From positions 682,001 through 746,000 of the forward strand of contig NZ_LVWJ02000014.1 of NCBI RefSeq assembly GCF_001625015.1: a DNA stretch of 64,000 nt, read 5' to 3'. The DNA is from Lewinella sp. 4G2. GTDB taxonomy: Bacteria > Bacteroidota > Bacteroidia > Chitinophagales > Saprospiraceae. The notes below the pieces were generated by a model that did no database searches, was not told where the DNA came from, and worked only from the letters and a program-made list of their open reading frames with translations. The position numbers and the translations under genes were made by a program. This document shows positions 59,715 to 64,000 of the stretch, piece by piece (within the stretch, counting starts at the first letter, position 1; every line of letters starts with the position of its first letter).

Positions 59715-61352
59715 TTACCGAGGGAAGAAGCCAATCTTTCTACTGTACACACGGCCACCGGTCTCTAAGCTAACGATGTAGATCCCAGCCGCCCAGTTCG
59801 CAGCCCCTACGGGTAGTCTGCGGGTATTAGTTCCACCGGGGGAACGGCCCTGGTACAGCGTAGCAACCCGCCGGCCCGCCATATCGGAGAGCGAGATCTG
59901 CGTAGCGGCTTCACCGGCCATCTCGTATTCCACGACGATGTCTCCACCGGAACGATAGGCAGCCAGCTTCAACCGCTCGGGACTATCCGCATCGGCGCGG
60001 GTACTGACGATGCCCTGGCACTCGAGCCCGAGCGTATCGACGTTCCCGTAGTCCGCACCCATCATGTCGGTGACGACGTCTGAGGGAATGCACAACCAGT
60101 CCCGGAAAACCGTCGCGTAGATGTTGCGGAAGTCGACCTCGTAGATCATGTTACCATCCTGGTCCGTTTGGGTAAGGTTGGGCAGTCCGCCACTGACACC
60201 ATTCCCGTTAAGTCCTTTACCGAACAACATGAGGGGAGCAGCGGCACCGTGGTCGGTACCGAGCGAACCGTTTTCCTGGATGCGGCGACCGAATTCGCTG
60301 AAGGTCATCGCCAGCACGCGGTCTTCCATTTCACCGTCGCGCATGTCCTTAAAGAAAGCGGTGGTGTTGCGGGCAATGCTATCCAGCAAGGTAGCGTGGG
60401 CGTCCGCCTGCTCCGCGTGCGTATCGAACCCATCAATTTCTACCACGAATAGCTTGGTCTTCAGACCACCCCGTAGCATCCGTGCGACGAGGGCTAACTG
60501 GTCACCCAAACGGTCGTTGACGTAATTAGCCGTATTGCGGCCCATTTCAAATGTATCGGCGAGGATACCAGCGTAGCGGAAGGTGGTATTTGCTACCGTC
60601 CGTACGTAACCCAGTTGCTCGCCGTAGGAGCAGTCAGGGAGATCCAGTACGTCGTGCAACTGCCCGGTACTTACGATATTGTACAGCGCGGTGGGGTTCT
60701 CCGTGGAGATAGCGTAGTTGAAGTTGTCCTCATTATTAAAGATGAGGTTGCCGGAGCCACCAATCTGAATGGCGGGGGGCGTTTCCGGCGGGCTCGTCAA
60801 AAAGTCCGGAAGTTGCCCCTGCAGGTAACGGCCGAGCACACCACTACTGATGACCTCGTCTGAATCCGAAGTCGTCGCCCAAATGTCTGAAGACCGGAAG
60901 TGGCTCAGGTTTTGCGTTGGGTAACCTACGTTTTGGATAACACGCATCTGCCCTTCATTCCACAAGGATTGAAGCGGGCGCAGTGATGGGTGCCCTTGCA
61001 ACGTCGGGGCAAAGTTCACCGTTTCACTTTGTGGGATGGCCAGGCGCGGCCGTGCCGTCTGGTAAGTTCCGTAATCGTGGACGGGGATGAACGTATTCAA
61101 CCCATCGTTCCCACCCTTTAGGCGAATAAGGACGAGGATGCGTTCATCATCACCTTCCACCAAAGCTTGGGTCAGCGAAGAGGGGGAAAAGCTATTGACG
61201 GGAAGCCGATTCAGCAGAAAACCGGATGCCCCGGCAACGCCCAACCCCTTCAGGAAGGAACGCCGGCTGTGGTCCGCAGTATGCAGTTGGCCGTCGGCGA
61301 GGCTCTCACCCCGGCGGCGCGCTTGCTTATTGTTCGTTTCGTTATTCCGCAT
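59715..61352 (-). CDS. DUF1501 protein with Tat signal and T9SS tail
   Basis: 545 residues. The Tat signal SRRSFLKGLGVAGASGFLL lies at ~29-48. The DUF1501 (sulfatase-like) fold follows: LIRLKGGNDGLNTFIPVHDY, LSHFRSSDIWATTS, VEIDGFDTHAEQ and TFSEFGRRIQENGSLGTDHG with conserved metal-type residues. The last ~85 residues (ISLSDMAGRRVATLYQGRSP ... AAGIYIVSLETGGRVYSRKI) form a T9SS type A tail. DUF1501 and DUF1800 genes are regularly paired; function unknown. It would cross the inner membrane folded by Tat, then leave by T9SS. Confidence 0.88.
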   Translation of the reverse strand: MRNNETNNKQARRRGESLADGQLHTADHSRRSFLKGLGVAGASGFLLNRLPVNSFSPSSLTQALVEGDDERILVLIRLKGGNDGLNTFIPVHDYGTYQTARPRLAIPQSETVNFAPTLQGHPSLRPLQSLWNEGQMRVIQNVGYPTQNLSHFRSSDIWATTSDSDEVISSGVLGRYLQGQLPDFLTSPPETPPAIQIGGSGNLIFNNEDNFNYAISTENPTALYNIVSTGQLHDVLDLPDCSYGEQLGYVRTVANTTFRYAGILADTFEMGRNTANYVNDRLGDQLALVARMLRGGLKTKLFVVEIDGFDTHAEQADAHATLLDSIARNTTAFFKDMRDGEMEDRVLAMTFSEFGRRIQENGSLGTDHGAAAPLMLFGKGLNGNGVSGGLPNLTQTDQDGNMIYEVDFRNIYATVFRDWLCIPSDVVTDMMGADYGNVDTLGLECQGIVSTRADADSPERLKLAAYRSGGDIVVEYEMAGEAATQISLSDMAGRRVATLYQGRSPGGTNTRRLPVGAANWAAGIYIVSLETGGRVYSRKIGFFPR

Positions 61353-61411
61353 GGTGGGAATGATTTTTGTAGACTGACCAAAAAGCCCGGCTAGTCAGAG
61401 AAGTAATGGGA

Positions 61412-62857
61412 TCAGGTAAGTTGGAATTCTGGCATCCGCCCGATGTGGCGCATCAGCAGTACGAATTGCCAGTTGGAGGTAGGATAATCCAGACTCCAGA
61501 CGCCGTTCGAGTAGTAGTTTTCGGGGACCTCCCACTTAAAGGCATCCACGGCGTTCTCGTAGGCCGCTTCGGTGAGCAGGCCCCTCGGAATGAAGTAGTC
61601 CACCATTGCGCGGGCGATCTCATCGGCGGAGTCGCTGTTGTTGGTCAGTTCGCGGGCAAACTCTACGTAGATATTGTTCTGCTCGTTGTACTGCGCCCAG
61701 GCGAAGCCATCCATGACTTCCCAACGTAAGGCGAGGCGGTTGGAATCGATCCAGGCGCGGTCTCCCTGCCAGCCGGCAACGTCGGGCGGCTCGCCGAGGT
61801 ACTGCCCCATATTGGCCATGGCGAAGAAGCCCCAGTCGTAGTAATTACCAAAGTCACCCAGATTGCCCTCCCGGGCCCAGGTCGTGATCAGGTCCATTGG
61901 GGACTTAATGAGCGCACCAACGTGAGCCTCATCGTAGAAGTGCGCGCTTTTCCACAGTTGGCGTAGCACCGGCGCAATTTGGAAGTCGTTGTACTGAAAG
62001 GTCTGTGCCATTCCCGCCACGGTAGCTTCGTCAATACTCGCGTTGACGTAGTAGCGGTACAGTTTTTCCGCAATGAAGCGGGCGATCTGTGGCGCCCGCT
62101 CTTCAAAAAGGATTTTGATGAGGGAACGGTAGTTCCAGGTACCCGTCCGGCCAAACACCGTCTTGTTGCCGGGGTCGTAGCCCCAACTCGCCCACTCTAC
62201 GGGGCCGCAGTAACTCGTCCAGCCGTTCCAGCCGGTCAGGGCGCGGCTCGCTTCAACGATGTCCTGCTGGGTGTAGCCATTATTTTCACCGAGAGTGAAC
62301 AGTTCAAAAAGCTCCCGGGCGTAATTCTCGTTGGGATTTTGGCGGGTATTTTGGAAGCCGTTGAGGAAGGCCAACATCGCCGGGTTGCGGCCCACGTCTC
62401 CCACGAATCGTTCGAAATCACCGAAAGCGTGGGTGGCGATCAGGTCCGTATACTGGTAGTAGTAACTCGGGCAACTGTGGCTTTCGTAGGTCGTCACGAA
62501 GTGGTTCTGCCAGAAGAGTTCCAGCTTCTCCCGTACCCCATTGTTGAGCGCCTCGCGCATGAAGCCCTGCGACCATTCGCGGTACAAATCAAAGGGTGCG
62601 ATCTGGCGGGCGATCAGTGCGTCGTAATCCCAGAACGCCCACTCCGGTTGTTCCCGTTTGGGCTGGTTGATGGCCTCGTCGAGGAGTCGGTCCACGGTAG
62701 CTTCCATACCCTCCATCAGCGCGAGGTTGATCTGCTCGGGGGTAGCGCCGTAGCCCGCCCGGCGGAAGAGGTGCATGATTCGGTCGCGGTTCCAGGGGGC
62801 GTCATCCGTTGCCTGAAAGACCTCCAGGCCGGTAGTCGCGCAATTTGCAATCGTCAT
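61412..62857 (-). CDS. DUF1800 protein
   Basis: 481 residues. Helix-rich DUF1800 features: IMHLFRRAGYGATPEQINLA, LELFWQNHFVTTYES, NPNENYARELFELFTLGENN, SRALTGWNGW and LGEPPDVAGWQGDRAWIDSN. No signal peptide is seen, unlike the DUF1501 partner, so it may be exported as a complex with that Tat substrate (inference) or stay inside. First gene of the pair, 59 nt upstream of DUF1501. Confidence 0.9.
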   Translation of the reverse strand: MTIANCATTGLEVFQATDDAPWNRDRIMHLFRRAGYGATPEQINLALMEGMEATVDRLLDEAINQPKREQPEWAFWDYDALIARQIAPFDLYREWSQGFMREALNNGVREKLELFWQNHFVTTYESHSCPSYYYQYTDLIATHAFGDFERFVGDVGRNPAMLAFLNGFQNTRQNPNENYARELFELFTLGENNGYTQQDIVEASRALTGWNGWTSYCGPVEWASWGYDPGNKTVFGRTGTWNYRSLIKILFEERAPQIARFIAEKLYRYYVNASIDEATVAGMAQTFQYNDFQIAPVLRQLWKSAHFYDEAHVGALIKSPMDLITTWAREGNLGDFGNYYDWGFFAMANMGQYLGEPPDVAGWQGDRAWIDSNRLALRWEVMDGFAWAQYNEQNNIYVEFARELTNNSDSADEIARAMVDYFIPRGLLTEAAYENAVDAFKWEVPENYYSNGVWSLDYPTSNWQFVLLMRHIGRMPEFQLT

Positions 62858-63011
62858 AGTATGAGTATAGGGTCTTTAAATATACGGGGTTTCCCAATTA
62901 CCCACCCGGTGAACGCAACGTCTTAACGTATTGTAACAGTCGTGAAACGATCCCCACGGTATGAATTGTCGCCTAGCCAAGTACTTGAGGCGCAGCCAAC
63001 ATTAGAACTGA

Positions 63012-63881
63012 TTACCAACCCCCTCCGGCGCCTCCACCGCCAAAGTCGCCTCCGCCAAAGCCGCCGAATCCACCACCGCCGCCGCCAAAGCCGCCACCGC
63101 CGCCGAAGCCACCGCCACCACCGAAACCGCCGGGCATGATGATCCAACCACCACCCCGCCGGCGCCGTCTGCGCACTTTCCGGTGGGGGTCGTCCATATC
63201 GTAGGGCCCACCCCGCCAGTAGCCACCGTCGTCGTCATCATCATCGTGGCGGTTATTGAAACGGCTGATGAGGATGAAGACCACGAAGATCATGATGAAG
63301 ATCACGATCGGAGGTATGCCTTCACTATCCCCCCGCGCGGGCAGGTCGTCCGCACTGTATTCTCCTTTACCTAGGGACATGATGGCGCCCGTCGCCTCAT
63401 CAACCCCCCGGTAGATCTGCCCCTGCCGGAAGGCGGGCGTCATGATCTGATCGATGATCCGTTTGGCGATGGCATCCGGTAGGAAGCCCTCAGCGCCGTA
63501 ACCCGTCTGAATCTGAATACGCCGGTCATCCCGGGCGATGTACACGAGTACGCCATTGTCATTTTGGTCCGACCCACCAATTTGCCAGCCCTGGGCAATG
63601 GCCAGGCTACGGTCAAAGGCCGTATTCCCGTTGAGGGAAGCTTCCGTTACCACCGCAATCTGCGTGGAAGTCTCCTTGGCGTAGGCGTTCAACTTTTGCG
63701 TCAGCCGCTGCTCTTCGCTGGCGGAAAGCATCCCACCGTAATCGCTGACCAATTGGTTAGGATTACGCGGTATCGCCTCCTGGGCCATCACTCCTAAACC
63801 CGTGCAGACCAATACCAGGATTGCCATCCAGTGGAAAGCAAATCTGGCCGTCAGCGAATAAGGGGAATTAGGTAGGTACAA
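63012..63881 (-). CDS. TPM-domain membrane protein
   Basis: 289 residues. Signal region (FAFHWMAILVLVCTGLGVMA), TPM domain at ~40-165 (NQLVSDYGGMLSASEEQRLT ... GVLVYIARDDRRIQIQTGYG ... FRQGQIYRGVDEATGAIMSL), a membrane helix (IPPIVIFIMIFVVFILISRF), an Asp/Arg-rich stretch (NRHDDDDDDGGYW; VRRRRRRGGGW) and a Gly/Phe-rich tail. TPM proteins act in photosystem repair or membrane stress in other groups; role here unknown. The start is TTG at 63881; ATG at 63827 is an alternative. Confidence 0.85.
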   Translation of the reverse strand: MYLPNSPYSLTARFAFHWMAILVLVCTGLGVMAQEAIPRNPNQLVSDYGGMLSASEEQRLTQKLNAYAKETSTQIAVVTEASLNGNTAFDRSLAIAQGWQIGGSDQNDNGVLVYIARDDRRIQIQTGYGAEGFLPDAIAKRIIDQIMTPAFRQGQIYRGVDEATGAIMSLGKGEYSADDLPARGDSEGIPPIVIFIMIFVVFILISRFNNRHDDDDDDGGYWRGGPYDMDDPHRKVRRRRRRGGGWIIMPGGFGGGGGFGGGGGFGGGGGGFGGFGGGDFGGGGAGGGW

Positions 63882-63933
63882 GAGTTCCTGTTTTAAATAT
63901 TGATTGTAGAAAAGCCCGCAGCTTTAGCGAGGA

Positions 63934-64000
63934 CTACACCTTGCCGCCGGGCCGGCTACCTGGGCCGCCGTAACTCACGTCGTCCGGCAACTCGTTCAAG
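63934..64000 (-). CDS. C-terminal end of a gene cut by the window edge
   Basis: The minus-strand frame gives LNELPDDVSYGGPGSRPGGK V then stop. Only about 22 codons are present, too few for assignment. The 50-nt gap to the TPM gene and the shared strand suggest an operon. Confidence 0.4.
   Translation of the reverse strand, partial: LNELPDDVSYGGPGSRPGGKV

Noticed and set aside
62923-63147. Arg/Trp-rich small ORF
   Set aside because: Out-of-frame reading of the Gly/Phe-rich tail of the TPM gene.

Overview
The window looks like a moderately high-GC member of the Bacteroidota, most like the Saprospiria (Lewinella/Neolewinella type). This is inferred from type IX secretion (T9SS) C-terminal sorting tails, CHU-type 'PTAFSPNRDGVND' domains, Bacteroidota-style secreted RHS/YD-repeat proteins, the near absence of Shine-Dalgarno sequences, and -7 promoter boxes of the TAnnTTTG kind. 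No rRNA, tRNA or CRISPR array is visible.

Backbone, left part (1-23.7 kb): a PKD-cyclophilin lipoprotein, polyphosphate glucokinase, an LpxR-like lipid A deacylase, a YdeP-type molybdopterin oxidoreductase, a YiaA/B membrane protein, two glycosyltransferases, an RlmI-type rRNA methyltransferase, phosphoheptose isomerase, UDP-glucose dehydrogenase, a CMP-kinase-like enzyme, a membrane patatin lipase, several secreted proteins of unknown role, a small tyrosine phosphatase, and polA.

Island (23.5-42.4 kb): the last 165 nt of polA recur at 42284-42448 as a non-functional copy (8 mismatches, no indels). Between the two copies lie a ParE-type toxin-antitoxin pair, a set of RHS toxin 'tips' each with an immunity gene, two overlapping tyrosine recombinase genes (one lacking key catalytic residues), a CHC2/Toprim primase-ATPase, an XRE regulator, a full-length 2227-residue RHS protein and a tail-fibre-like S74 protein. 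A ~55-bp hairpin repeat closes each toxin-immunity cassette, and an inverted copy lies beside the recombinases. Two silent tips carry zinc-protease signatures (a metzincin and a JAMM site) and are paired with lipoprotein immunity candidates. I read this as a mobile island bearing an exchangeable RHS-toxin cassette array. It is the best candidate here for a little-described system.

Backbone, right part (42.5-64 kb): a BlaI/M56 (BlaR-like) regulatory pair with two operator-like palindromes, a DUF6624 protein, an M20-type peptidase, a HupE plus His-rich DUF4198 pair, an HNH nuclease, a coupled ECF sigma/TPR-membrane/TPR-CHAT operon divergent from a secreted beta-propeller-like protein, a candidate structured RNA, a GreA-C-like protein, a MazG-like pyrophosphohydrolase, a DUF1501 (Tat plus T9SS)/DUF1800 pair and a TPM protein.

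Repeats are plentiful: a 17-bp motif (consensus GGCGCTGMCGCGGGTGC) occurs about 15 times, in intergenic DNA and inside variable parts of genes, but is almost absent from the island; heptamer minisatellites and REP-like palindromes lie between genes.
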